Source: Haplosporangium gracile (Eukaryota; Mortierellomycota; Mortierellomycetes; Mortierellales; Mortierellaceae). From it: a stretch of DNA of 24,766 nucleotides. A model generated the notes under the pieces. The model did not search any database. It saw only the letters and a program-made list of their open reading frames with translations, and was not told where the DNA came from. Of the stretch, positions 1 through 10,324 are shown in pieces. The translations under genes were made by a program, and so were the position numbers. The stretch's first letter is position 1; each line of letters opens with the position of its first letter. The stretch is taken from positions 1-24,766 of the forward strand of contig JAAAUF010000633.1 in NCBI GenBank assembly GCA_015499985.1, written 5' to 3'.

Positions 1-64
1 AGTCTAGTTGAGACTGCGTGGTACCTCCTGCAGACGTTGCTCGAGTCCTCCACAATTAATATCT
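1..64. other. Possible coding edge of a gene lying outside the left end
   Basis: The first ~55 bases are more G/C rich than the A/T-rich DNA that follows, as at an exon edge. On the minus strand a TATGCAG acceptor-like site at about 65 precedes an open frame reading ILIVEDSSNVCRRYHAVSTR to the window end. On the plus strand one frame is also open, to a TGA near 118-120. Neither strand can be chosen from 64 bases and no family is recognisable. This may be the terminal or an internal exon of a neighbouring gene. Confidence 0.2.
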
Positions 65-65
65 G

Positions 66-3000
66 CATACATTTACATTCATATTGTACTTTTAACTTAG
101 TGTTAAGGGCTTTCTTGATTTGATTATGGAAAAAAAATTGCCAAGATGTAGACTGAAAATAATGTAAGTTGGGAATTTTGTTTCTAACCCAAGGTAAAGT
201 TGGTTAACGGCGTGTTCAAAAGGACCATGGGGGGTTTTTTACTTTGTCCTGGTAGTTACTTTTAGAATATGAAATGGTGTCCTCTAACAGACTGACAAAG
301 GATAAGAACGCCCCCGTTTACTACCTGTTCATCACGATTGGAAAGTTGAAAGTACATTGGGTTAAAGCAAACAAATGAAAATGGTTAAAGAAATACTGAA
401 GGCTAGAGATAGATAAACTCTTTCAGAGCACTTTCTCCAGTACTTCATCTCGGTTCAATGAGTTTTTCATGCTACAAAGACATTGCTATGTACCTAATGC
501 AAGTCTTGTTAAGGTTAACCCGTTATCGTTATCGGTTTACTAAACTGAAAAAAAAAGCTACAAAGATGCCTGCTACGATTCAAAACTCGGACCAGCTGGC
601 CCATGCTTGTTCAATCCGTATTTATTTTTGAGCTTGTATGTGTCTAAATGGTACGAATGCTATATGTCCAAGATAACATTCTTGTTTGTGAAAAATGCTC
701 AATTTTCTCGCCGTTTTGCTTGTTTTACGTTGCGTTCCAGCAGGGAAGCGGGGGAGGAGATGTTCGTTCATACGCGGGGCCATGATGGTAAATGTATGGT
801 GTGGTGTGGTTTGGCAATCAATATTACTACCACATCCGAGGAGAAGGGGTAACGAAATTAACAACAACAATTGGTGACTGCAAGACTGTATTCCAACACA
901 TGTCATATTTTGGGTAAAATGGGAGGAGGGAGCCATGAGCCGAGCGAAAAGAAAACACAATAATTTCATTTTTGTGGACATGGTTGTGTGTTGGTTGTTG
1001 GGCATATAAATAAACACGACCGGCAGAAATACGATACACAGATGTATGGATGTGATGGCGGCAATGCTGAGTCGCTGCTTCCTGCTAAAGAAAATTATAA
1101 CTGTGCCGAAGGACAATGATGAACAATGAAGGAGGGAATGAAAAAAAGAAGGACGGGAATGGACTTTGAGGAGGACGTGGTACAGACATGTGCCAATGGT
1201 TCTGCCACCCGTCCTCTCCTTCCAACCTGGCTATGATGGTCTCATTGACTCTGAAGTAAGAAACGTAATCGTTCCTCTTGCATTAGTTTGAGTTATTCTG
1301 GTGTTTGCTTTGTGGTGTGTGTGTGATCACTCTAGTCGGGGCATTGGACCGTGTCCTCTTATCCGTCCCCTCATATCATTATTGTTTTGTTCATTTTAAC
1401 TTGTGAAAGAGAAGTAATTGCGCGTGTTGCTTCTAACCTTGACCAAAATCGCGTACATTAAAAAAAAAAAATGCGGACGTAGAAATACGTCTCAATGATG
1501 GTTCAAGAAAGTAAAAACATAAAAAAAAAATGGCAGAAGGGCTAGGTTCTGATTTTTTTTTGATGAACAAAAATGAGAGATGTACCATGTCGCAAATACC
1601 TTAGATGCTCCGCTTGTTTCAAAGAGCATCATGAGCATGACAATGCCAGGATATGATAGGACAAAGGAATAGGGGAAGGGACCTACCAAGGACCAAGCCA
1701 GGGGAATAGATGATAAAGCTATGTCTAATTGTGGAAGGGGAAAGAAAAGAACCAGGGCAATCGGAAATGTATCACCAGGTCTAGTCTCCTGAAATATTCA
1801 CTTAAAGTAGAAACCAAAGCACAAAAAAAAAGAGCTGGCCAAAGCTTCTCCTGGGATATTTTTTTTTCTCCCTTTGTGAACTTCGCGCTCAACCTTCGCA
1901 TTGCTATCACCCTACATCCCAGTTAGCTTGGCACCCTAAAAAAACAACGTATCTGGTTTTTTCTTCAGTTTCGTTGTTCTTGGTGTTTATAGAGCATGAT
2001 CAGTCATAGAGCAAGACAAAAAAAAGATGGGAGTTCAGACACAAGAGAATTGGTTCTTGGCAAAGGCAGTGTTTGTGTATTTGCATTGTTGGTGTTTGTC
2101 TGTCTGACTGTGTGTGTGCATTGCGGTGTAGATGTTGTTTTAATGAAAGACGGTTATGCTTTCTGACTAAGGAGCAATTGCGTTCATAACTCAACAAAAA
2201 AAAAATAACAGCATATAATTCCTTTTTTTTTTTTTGGGTGGGCGCAGAGACACAGTGTCTGCCGTTGGTAGAGGAGGACATGTTGCACAAAGGAGGAAAA
2301 AAAAAACGCACACAGTGAAAAGATTCAATAGTTGTTGCCTATTGTTGTGCCATTTCTTTTCTTACAGCCTCAAGGTGAGCGCTTAGCGCTGCTTGCATAA
2401 AAACAGGTCCGGGTGCCAATCTAAGAGCCAGTTAGTTGTTTGAGAAGACGTTTTGTCTGTTGATCATGGACAAGCTAGGATATTGAGTGTAATAATCCTT
2501 TTTGTCGTTCACCGCTACTGCTGTCGGGACCCGCGCTGACCGAGGCGAGAGGGAAGTGACATTGTGATTGTAGTAGCAAACAAACAACGTCAACTTGAGC
2601 TACCTACTGCGAGGCAGTTGGGCCGCATGCAAGATACGAATGACCTTTTCTTGAAGTGGAGGAAAAAAGGAATGAATGAAAAATAAGGGGAGAACTGTGT
2701 CAGAGGAGTTGTGCAGAAGAGTATCTCTAATGTCCGAGGCGTAGGGGCCAAGACGAGATGACTGTCTTGTGCTTTTTGAGCGTGGAGTTAGAAGGTGAGA
2801 ATCCACTTTAGGGTGACCAATCTGGCCAAAATGGGACGAATGAAAGGCGACCTTTGTTTTACGAACAAACAGCATCAACTTGCACAAACAAAGAGAGCCC
2901 TTCTTCCTAGCAAGGACACAAGGAAAGAAGAGAGGAGAAATGTTTTGGTTCCCTGTTTGTTGTAGCCGGATGATCGTACGAGAATGACAGAGAGAGAGAG

Positions 3001-3188
3001 AGAGAGAGAGAGAGAAGGAATTGACATATGGGCTTGCCGTTTGTTTTGATGCGGGAGAAAGGGGAGCGACACTTTACTCCACACCTCTTTGGCACAAGGG
3101 ACGCAAATACTATAATAATATTCCTTCAGAGAAGAAAAAATGGCCCACAGACCCATCATGAATACTGACACTGACACTTCGATTCTCC
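66..3188. other. Gene-poor A/T-rich region
   Basis: This stretch has many short A and T homopolymers, short non-conserved ORFs on both strands, and no frame that I can join into a recognisable protein. Weak islands are described under findings: a coding-like block near 1180-1260 and a splice-site pair around 2368-2374. No tRNA T-arm motif, rRNA segment or transposase-like ORF was seen. Small unrecognised exons or non-coding RNA genes cannot be excluded by eye. Confidence 0.55.
2989..3015. repeat. (AG)n dinucleotide microsatellite
   Basis: An uninterrupted run of about 13.5 AG units lies in gene-free DNA. Such runs change length easily, so the copy number may vary between isolates or be misassembled. 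No function is implied. Confidence 0.95.
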
Positions 3189-3242
3189 TTTGTCAATTGT
3201 CCCGTTGACGACAAGAGCAACCTTACTCACTAACAAGTCCAC

Positions 3243-3660
3243 TCAACCGTTTAATCCGGTCTCTCTCTTATGTTCCTTCCGTTGTCCCTTTGTCTTTTCC
3301 TCCACTCCCCTCTTTCTTTCCTCGTCTTGTCCTTTCTCTTTTGTCCTTCCTCCTCCTTTCCCCTTTTCTTTTTCCTGCTCCTCTCTCTCTTCCTTCTTCA
3401 ATCGAATCAGATTCCTCCTCCTTCGCTTCATTCCTTTTCCTTTTCTGCCGATTTCACGACCACACGACATTCTCTCTCCTTCCTTTCATCTCATTCTCAT
3501 TCACCGCTCTTCCATACCCCCTTACTTTCTCACCCACTTCAACTCCTGCATCTTCAGCAACTCAGCTCCACCCAGGAAATAAATACCCGCTACTTCAACA
3601 CACTTTTTCCCTCCACACAGCAAACCTTCAACTCCTATATGCCTCCTCAGTGAACCTCAT
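3243..3660 (+). promoter_or_regulatory. Long CT-rich tract, possible promoter or 5' leader
   Basis: About 400 bases are strongly pyrimidine-biased on the plus strand (runs of CTCTC, CCTTTC, TTCTTCC). Two plus-strand frames stay open across it only because pyrimidine codons contain no stops; their Ser/Phe/Leu/Pro-only translations are not protein-like. CT-rich sense-strand sequence also lies just upstream of the PSP1-domain gene and of the complete aminopeptidase gene. It may therefore mark a plus-strand transcription start region, possibly a distant leader of the gene starting at 5416. That role is inference. Confidence 0.3.
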
Positions 3661-3724
3661 ATTCCTCACTTAAAAACCACCTTTTTTATCACACGCCATT
3701 CATCCAACCGCTAGCTGGACCGGT

Positions 3725-3964
3725 TCAACACTCGGGAAATAGGCATTCGTCCTTTCGTATCACCATCCCATTGTTCCCCGACATCACACTCGCCCTAGCC
3801 TCGTCCTCCTCCTCGTGCGCTTTCATATTCTTTTGTAAATAGGTAACGTATTTAGCAATAAGCGGAGGATCAAAACAAAACAGCAACCACCTCGCGACAT
3901 CAATAACCCTCTCTTCCCCCTTCATCACACATTTTTTTCGATCCCTCGATGGTGCCTTACTCAT
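3725..3964 (-). CDS. Doubtful small hypothetical ORF, 79 aa
   Basis: An ATG at 3964 opens a 79-residue frame ending in TGA. The product is mixed and charged, with a central hydrophobic patch (WLLFCFDPPLIAKYV), an acidic stretch (HEEEDEA) and a C-terminal FPEC. This is more protein-like than the pyrimidine ORFs next to it. Against it, codon choice (GGG, TTA, ATA, AAT) differs from the C-ending bias of the certain genes here, and no family is recognised. No clear promoter was seen. It is probably a chance ORF; it could be a fast-evolving small protein. Confidence 0.15.
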   Translation of the reverse strand: MSKAPSRDRKKCVMKGEERVIDVARWLLFCFDPPLIAKYVTYLQKNMKAHEEEDEARASVMSGNNGMVIRKDECLFPEC

Positions 3965-5414
3965 GGCTTGCTCTCCCACGCCGCCTTCTTCATATGCTCG
4001 GCCCTTTCTCGCGCCCCATAAAAAGAGCGACCGTTATTCTGCGCATATCACATTGTCAGCACATACGCACATATACACGCCCTCTTGCTCACTTGCATAA
4101 TTTTAGATACCTGGCGAGGTGTACATGGGCGCTCGCATCCACAACCCACACAACCCACATCCCTGAATCTTCTTTGTATCTCTACTAGCATTACACTCTC
4201 CCCAACCATTTAATTGTGAGTGAGATTGCCCTTTTGGCAATTGGCTTGAGAATATAGCCTGATTTTGTTACATTCCTGTAACTATCAATTGATGGAGCAT
4301 ACATTGGTACATGGGTTAAGACAATAAACAATGGTGGGAAGCGAACAAGAAGAAAAAGAGTGGGGTTGACCAAGAGAGTGGACAGTCAGGCCTGGACTGT
4401 TCTGAAATTGGTTTGTTTTTCTCATTTTCTCCTCGGTTTTCGACCCAATCGACAATCGTTGCTGGATATGGTTTAGATATATCTCTTTTTTGACTTTGGC
4501 TTTAATTCTGAACTTGATTGTCTTCAGGCGGGTATCTATCATTTTGTTCAGATAAACAAGAAAGACAAGAGAGACCAAAAAAGAGAAAGGGGAGTAATGT
4601 GAGCAGCAGTAAGAATAGAGAACTAGAGGAGGAAGTGAAAGAGGACAGCGGAACAGTTAATGATGAGTGAATGTGACAAAGGAAAGAATTAGGGTGGTGA
4701 TGCGAAAGGTGATCCATGGAACGAGGTGATTGATCTTCCGAGGAACCTGGTTTCAGATTTCAGGCACGGCGCATTTCTTATTTGCACTCAGTCGATCCAG
4801 GTACACATTTCTACAGGATCGCCAGGTGCATACAGAAAAAAAGCCGATCGATTGGTGGAGTTGCAAGAAGGAGGAGTAAGGGATCCAGAACTGCAATAGA
4901 ACAAAGGAGAGCAGCGGGAGAAGGATGACTATGGTAGGCTTAGAAGAGAGATACAAAAAAAGAAACTTAGTTTTTGGGGGGGGGGCGGGACATATTCCTG
5001 ACCATTATTTCGAAACACCATTCCAATGCACACTTGTTAGAGGTACGCCACTTCTCCACAAAGAGAACAATGAATGTCTATTTCATTTCTTTGTTGTTAT
5101 TCCTGTTTGGATACATAATCATTCTCCCTTGCCACACCCTTATTGCTGCTCACTCGCCCAACTTTCTTTGACTGGTGGGACTAACCACTTCTCGGCTGAT
5201 CCCTCAGTCATCCACTACCCGTACACCTCATTTCTCTTCTCCTCCATCATACTTTCTCGCCCTCATCCACTTTTAGCAGCCTCATCAGCTGTGTCTGATT
5301 CCACTCTTGCGCGTGTGTGATCGTGCCTCTGATCACACTCAGCAGCTGACTTTATTTTCCCTTTACTCCTTATTCAACAGGTTACTTACTAGCTTCTAGA
5401 AAAAACACATATAC
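3965..5414. other. Gene-free spacer upstream of the seven-membrane-segment gene
   Basis: No recognisable coding sequence is present. Visible items are a near-palindrome of 19 bases centred on AGGCCT at about 4381-4399, a run of ten G at 4976-4985, increasing pyrimidine content from about 5100, a perfect inverted repeat at 5315-5338, and a splice-acceptor-like site (CTGAC, pyrimidine tract, CAG) ending at 5380. The last two lie within about 100 bases of the ATG at 5416, so this interval probably holds the promoter and 5' leader of that gene. Confidence 0.45.
5315..5338. repeat. Perfect inverted repeat, 8-bp arms around an 8-bp spacer
   Basis: GTGTGATC at 5315-5322 is followed by eight spacer bases and its exact complement GATCACAC at 5331-5338. 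It lies 78-101 bases upstream of the start codon at 5416. It could be a binding site for a dimeric transcription factor or, if transcribed, a short hairpin in the leader. The symmetry is direct observation; any role is inference. Confidence 0.6.
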
Positions 5415-5415
5415 C

Positions 5416-8400
5416 ATGAGCGAATCAACTTTCGCCGACTCTTTCACGTCTTCCACCACCACTTTCTCTTCCACCGCCTCAGAAACCATCACCTCTAGCA
5501 TCATTTCTTCAATCACGTCAAGCTTCACAGCAACAGCAACCTCCTCGTACGTCCTCCCAACATCAACATCAACACCAACACCAACATCATACCCAGAGAC
5601 ATCCGTGGATGGAATCTATCCAGGCTATCCAGATCCTTACAGGGATCCACGCATGCTCTGCGACTGGACGCGGACAGCGACCGATTGCAGGGATGCGGAT
5701 TTTACAAAGTATATGCTGATTGCCTCGTCGGCCGCCCATCTCCTTGTGGCTTTGTATGGTCTCTGGTTGCTCGCTTACCGGAACCGAGGTTTCAACAAGA
5801 AGATTATCACTGAGCTGTTTACCTATGTCGGCACTGGTCTTCGGCCCAAACCTGTAAGAGAAGTCGAAGTTTGAAAAATGTTCAATACGAACAATTAAGA
5901 CAAGTAGATGGAATTAACGCGTCGTTTCTCAATGAATCGCAAATAGATGGACTGCATTATCTTTTTCACTTCGATTGCCTGCTTAGTTAAGGTGGCAGCG
6001 AACCTCCCTCTTGTCTTTGGTGTGCTAGTTGACCACATGTGGCTCCGTGTCGCCATCGAGCAGATCTACTGGTAAGAATACGTACCTGTTAACTAGAAAA
6101 GTAGCCATCCACGTTTATTTCTTGCACAACCTTCTAACTATCGCTGTTCAATTGTCGACTATAGGATTTTCGTCGCGTTCGCGTTCTCGGCTTATTTTGT
6201 TGGTTTACTGTATGCCATGCCCGTGACAACTCGCGAGGGCATCTTTGCGGTCTACCAACCTGAGGTCGCCTTCGGCGCCATTCCTCTACCTCCTATCCAC
6301 GTCTTGACACCCACAACAGTCCAAAAGAACTTTATTCTGGCCATGGGTCTCATCTACCCAACAGTGTTTGGCGCCGGTCTCGGTATTGCCTCTGGAGTAT
6401 TGCACGACAAGGGCTATGAAGAAGCCTCTAAGGTCTTGCTCTACTTGCAGTACTCCAACTGGGTCTTGATTCTCTGGGCAATGGCGGTGATGTTCTTCTA
6501 CTATGGACTCAAGTACACCTTCATCCTTCGGGCCAACATTATCATTGCCGAGGCTGCTCTCAGGGCCCCTCGTGCAGCTTTCGGAATCGGTAACCTTAAG
6601 TCCCGATCACCCGCCCGGTTCTTGTTCATCCAGCTTCAAATCACTGGATTTGGCGGCTGTGCGGTCACTGTCCTGGCTGGGTCGCTCTGCATGATCTGGG
6701 TCATCTTTCGTGATCGTATTCTGGAGATGCAGGAGGACCGATGGCCCCATGTCATGGCTGTCTTCTGGACGTGCGCCATTGCCCTAGCCTTCTTTGTGTG
6801 CATGACCTTGATTGCTGCCCAGTCGATCCGAAGCCGGAGACGGAACCTGAACGAACCCTCGACGACGACCCTCTCGCACTCCGGACCTTCGAATGGACAA
6901 AGGAGCTCGAGCAACAAAAACTCCAAGCAAGGGGTGCAGCAGGATGGAGTTCACGCATCAGACCCAGAGGCAAGATTGACACAGCAGTATAGCTACGACG
7001 ATCAAAGCACTGTCGACTCTGAGAAACACTCTTTGGAGCGCCTTGATAGGTACATTGGCAATCAGGATGACCTGGAGAGAGCCGCCGCCGCCTCGGTTGC
7101 TGCCATGGCGCATCTCTCGGAGAGTATGGACTGTGAAGGTAACAGCGGAGCAGCCCCTCGCGATGGACCTCCTGCTTCGACCGGTCGACCCTTGGCTATT
7201 CAGATCAACAGCGGCAACGCTTCGACCAATGTCAACGGCCATAGCAACATCCGTGAATCCGTGTTTGGAGGACGAACTGCCAGGGAAGAGACTACCGGCC
7301 CGACTTCGCCCTCGCACGGTTTCACTCTGCCTTCATTCCCTCTGGTTGCCATGCGCTCGGGATCTCGCAACAGTGTCCAGCCAAGACCCTCGACTAGCAG
7401 TTCTACCAACCACACCTCCTCCGGTAACCACACGGTCTCTACCACATCCTCTCGTTTCTCGCTGGGCTCCTTCAAGCGCGCTTCTCTCATTAGTGCTCAC
7501 GGTCAACAGCAGCAGCAGCAGCCTACGCCACTATCTTCTACCAGCCCCACCTACCCCACGAACCCTACTTACAACCCTAACCTGCACCTATCTCTTCAGC
7601 AGCAGACTCAACAGCAGTTGCAGCAGTTGCAGCAGGATCAGAGTGGGCAGGGACATAATACAATGCAGCGGATACAGGTCAAGGCAGGTGGCGGTGGTGC
7701 TTTTCAATCCATCCCTGAACAATACAGCCCAGCAGAAAGCAGTTACAGCGACGATCTCTTGTATACCAACGCCTTGCGACTTCAGCAGCAACAACAGCAA
7801 TCACCACCGCCACAATCGGCCACCTCGCCAAGGATCTCAGCCCAGCGCGGCAAGTCGGGTTCCTCGCCAACCAAGACCCAGCCTTCTCCTAACTTGGGAC
7901 CTTCGTCCAACAACAGCAACAGCAATACGCGTTACGAGTACCCAGGATCAAATCGACCCATCAGCCCTCCCCCAAGAGTGTCGACCTCGTCTGCTAGGAG
8001 TTACGGCAATAATAACAACCAGTTCCAGGATCCTGACATGCAGCTTCAACAGCAGCATCCCTTCCATCAGGTCGCCTACACTGGTCTCTCGCCTCCTCCC
8101 CGATCGACACCCCTGACTCTGCCTCTGGGACCATCCAGTCCATCTGGCCCTACTCCTACAAGCCCAATCCGTCGAAATGGTCCCGGTTTGCCCGCAGTCG
8201 GCCCCTCACCTATGTTCACAAACTCTCAGCCAAACTCTCCACCCCTGACACCTGTCTCGCCTCCATTCGCTGCAACAAGACCCCACGAGCACCACTCGCC
8301 CTCCCTCCGCGGCCGTGTCTTGGAGTCCACAGCGGCATCTGTTGCTCCCGCTTCGCCCTCAGCCTTCCCAGTGGGTTACAACACCGACGATCAGCAGGCT

Positions 8401-8844
8401 CCTAAAGTCGGTGGCGCCGTGAGACGGTCGACTCATAGCACCAAATCTGCCAAGGATTCCGGGGTTCCTGCTGCTTTAGCTGCCGCCCCACCCATGTCTC
8501 CTACCATGCTGGCCTCTCGCGGCCCTGGTGGCGGTTACCAGAGTCAGCAACGCCCTACTGAGCATTCTACAAGCACCTCTGGTCCCATCCCCCCTCCTAC
8601 TCCTGTCCCTGCACCAGTCGCCCAGCAGCCTGTAAAGTCGTTGAGACAGCAGAGCTTCAAGTTTCAACAAGCACCCGTACCCGCACCCGCACCAGCGCCT
8701 TCATCGGGTGGTGGGGGAGCATACCACCATCACGGACACTATAATCACGGTGATGAGTATGACGAGGACGATCGGGATGCGGACGATATGAGCATCGACT
8801 CTGCCGGCGACGATTCCTGGCCCATGCCTCCTTCCTTCAAGTAG
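5416..8844 (+). CDS. Seven-membrane-segment protein with Ser/Thr-rich head and long disordered tail
   Basis: The CDS is join(5416..5853, 5947..6071, 6165..8844), giving 1080 residues. Both introns are 93 bp with GTAAGA donors, and the second has a CTAAC branch point. Residues 1-60 are almost all Ser/Thr/Pro/Ala, like an O-glycosylated ectodomain. Two Cys follow at 82 and 91. Hydrophobic segments lie at about 99-121, 147-173, 183-206, 244-267, 283-309, 343-369 and 384-407. Residues 408-1080 are low complexity: polyGln runs (for example idx 7505-7520 and 7786-7801 in DNA), SPPP/PPPR proline motifs, a His-rich patch and an acidic end. The topology suggests N-terminus outside and C-terminus in the cytosol, as in a receptor or sensor, but no GPCR signature such as DRY is seen and I do not recognise the family. 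The start is the first in-frame ATG after a stop near 5346, with A at -3. A spliced upstream exon extending the N-terminus is possible because the frame is open back to the acceptor at 5380. Confidence 0.88.
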
Positions 8845-8902
8845 ATTATCACTCACAAAATACAATTTCTACTCCTCCCCTTTTGCAAAAAAAACAAAAC
8901 AA

Positions 8903-8908
8903 AATAAA
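8903..8908 (+). terminator. Polyadenylation signal AATAAA of the seven-segment gene
   Basis: AATAAA lies about 60 bases after the stop at 8844, in A-rich sequence, on the sense strand. The position suits a 3'-end processing signal. The actual cleavage site is not determinable here. Confidence 0.5.
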
Positions 8909-9281
8909 CCAAAAAACAGCACGCCTAATTCTTAATCATAAAATCATAATCGCCTCTCCATGATACGACTTTGTTCTTACTTTTTTCTCGCCTTTAAATC
9001 TTCTCCCTTATTAGCCTCAGTATGTCGCCTTGAGTAGATATTGTCTGCATTCTTTGATCGAAACTTTCAGATCTTGAAGTATGACTTTTTCCATATGCCA
9101 CGCACCAATTGCTCTCAATCTCCCGCCCTCTCCGAGGTCCAATATGTAGGTGCTTGTGAAAAATGCGATTTTGTTTAATATGCGAAAATGAATCTCCTGT
9201 ATGTCTTGTCCAAAAATCCTGTAATATGCATGCTGCATTCTGCACTGCTCTTTTTTTCCATGTGTATCCTTGGTAAATCCT

Positions 9282-10324
9282 TTAACTGTTGAGCTTTGTC
9301 TTGTAACTATTGTTAATGGGCAAGAAGAGAAAGTTTTCAGCTTAATATGTGTTTCTTTCAAAAGACATAAAGACGAGAATCCAACAAAAACATTGCGCTC
9401 GAAAGAAGAGATAGAAAGGGAACAACGTACGCGCACTTGGGACATGTGTAGAAGACAGTTTGACCTTCATCAGCCGAACGAAGCTGCATTGTGTGGTATT
9501 CCATCTCGGGGTTGCCGCACTTTGGACAAGGCTCCTTGACCTATATTTACACACCATCGAAAAATATAAAAACAGGAATTGAACTCGTCAGTAAAAGAGT
9601 CATATAGAAATAACATAGACAAGTGAGGAAAGTTGGATCAGAAGTTCCTAAAGAGTTCTCTTCGTTCTATACTTCTATTCCCTCTTTCCCATTCCTTCCT
9701 TTCTTGCTCCATTTTGTTGTCTTGGATCGTTTCTTACCAAGGCGGCGGCGGCATCCTTGATATCGCTCTGGACATCATCACGCTTATTCCTGAGCGCTGA
9801 GGGGAATGCTCCTGGTTTGCTGCTTGTCACGACCTCGAACGCCTCAAAATCTAATATAGCGGCACATTAAAAAAATCAAAAAGAAAACGAATGTTAGTAC
9901 TCCAGTAAATTCTCTTGAGTCTTCCTGGGTCAACGAACTATCAATTGATCATATCCTGGAGTGCTGAATAGATCGAGGGAGTAGCGACTGAAGGAGCTGG
10001 TATGCAGTGCGAGTGGCGTAGGTAAAACCAAAAAAATCCAGTGGTGCATGCTTTCGTACCAATGCTTTGGTGGGTGTAGCTGCAGAGGTTGCAGACGATA
10101 AGGTCATCCTCGCCGGGGATATCGAGCAAGTTTCCGCATTCGGGGCAGAAAATAAGCGAGCCGACCTATATTTGGTGGGAAAGAGATCACACTTGAGCTT
10201 TAGTAAAGTTGTAATGACATCCACATGACTTTTCCTTGAGAAAGTGGTATGAGTTCCATGAGTGTGTGTCCGTTGTAAAAGCCCTTACGGTATCGGGCTT
10301 GAGTGACGGCGTTGACTTGGACAT
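9282..10324 (-). CDS. RPA12: DNA-directed RNA polymerase I subunit A12 (RPA12, A12.2)
   Basis: The CDS is complement(join(9282..9306, 9431..9540, 9738..9850, 10060..10165, 10289..10324)), 129 residues; yeast A12.2 has about 125. The N-terminal zinc ribbon uses C19, C22, C37 and C40 (FCPEC, VCNLC). The C-terminal TFIIS-like ribbon uses C90, C93, C118 and C121 and carries the family motif QLRSADEGQTVFYTC with the acidic D109-E110 tip. The linker FEVVTSSKPGAFPSALR also matches the family. In Pol I this nucleolar subunit supports RNA cleavage, termination of rRNA transcription and elongation; its C-terminal ribbon enters the secondary channel. All introns are GT-AG. The last exon is only 25 bases, chosen because it restores the conserved Tyr-Lys after the last Cys; reading through the intron would replace it with an unrelated tail. 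The first coding exon is 36 bases. It is divergent from CLPP, with 260 bp between start codons. Confidence 0.93.

Noticed and set aside
3190..3673. Three overlapping ORFs of about 127-130 codons on the plus strand
   Set aside because: They are open only because pyrimidine-rich DNA lacks stop codons. Their translations are Ser/Phe/Leu/Pro repeats.
7043..8116. 357-codon ORF in another frame inside the seven-segment gene
   Set aside because: It is an Arg/Ser/Pro/Leu-rich out-of-frame reading of the low-complexity tail. The chosen frame joins through two good introns to the membrane region.
9017..9445. 142-codon minus-strand ORF downstream of RPA12
   Set aside because: It is in a different frame from RPA12 and overlaps its last intron and 3' flank. 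It has no recognisable motif, and its start lies in the shifted frame of the zinc ribbon exon.
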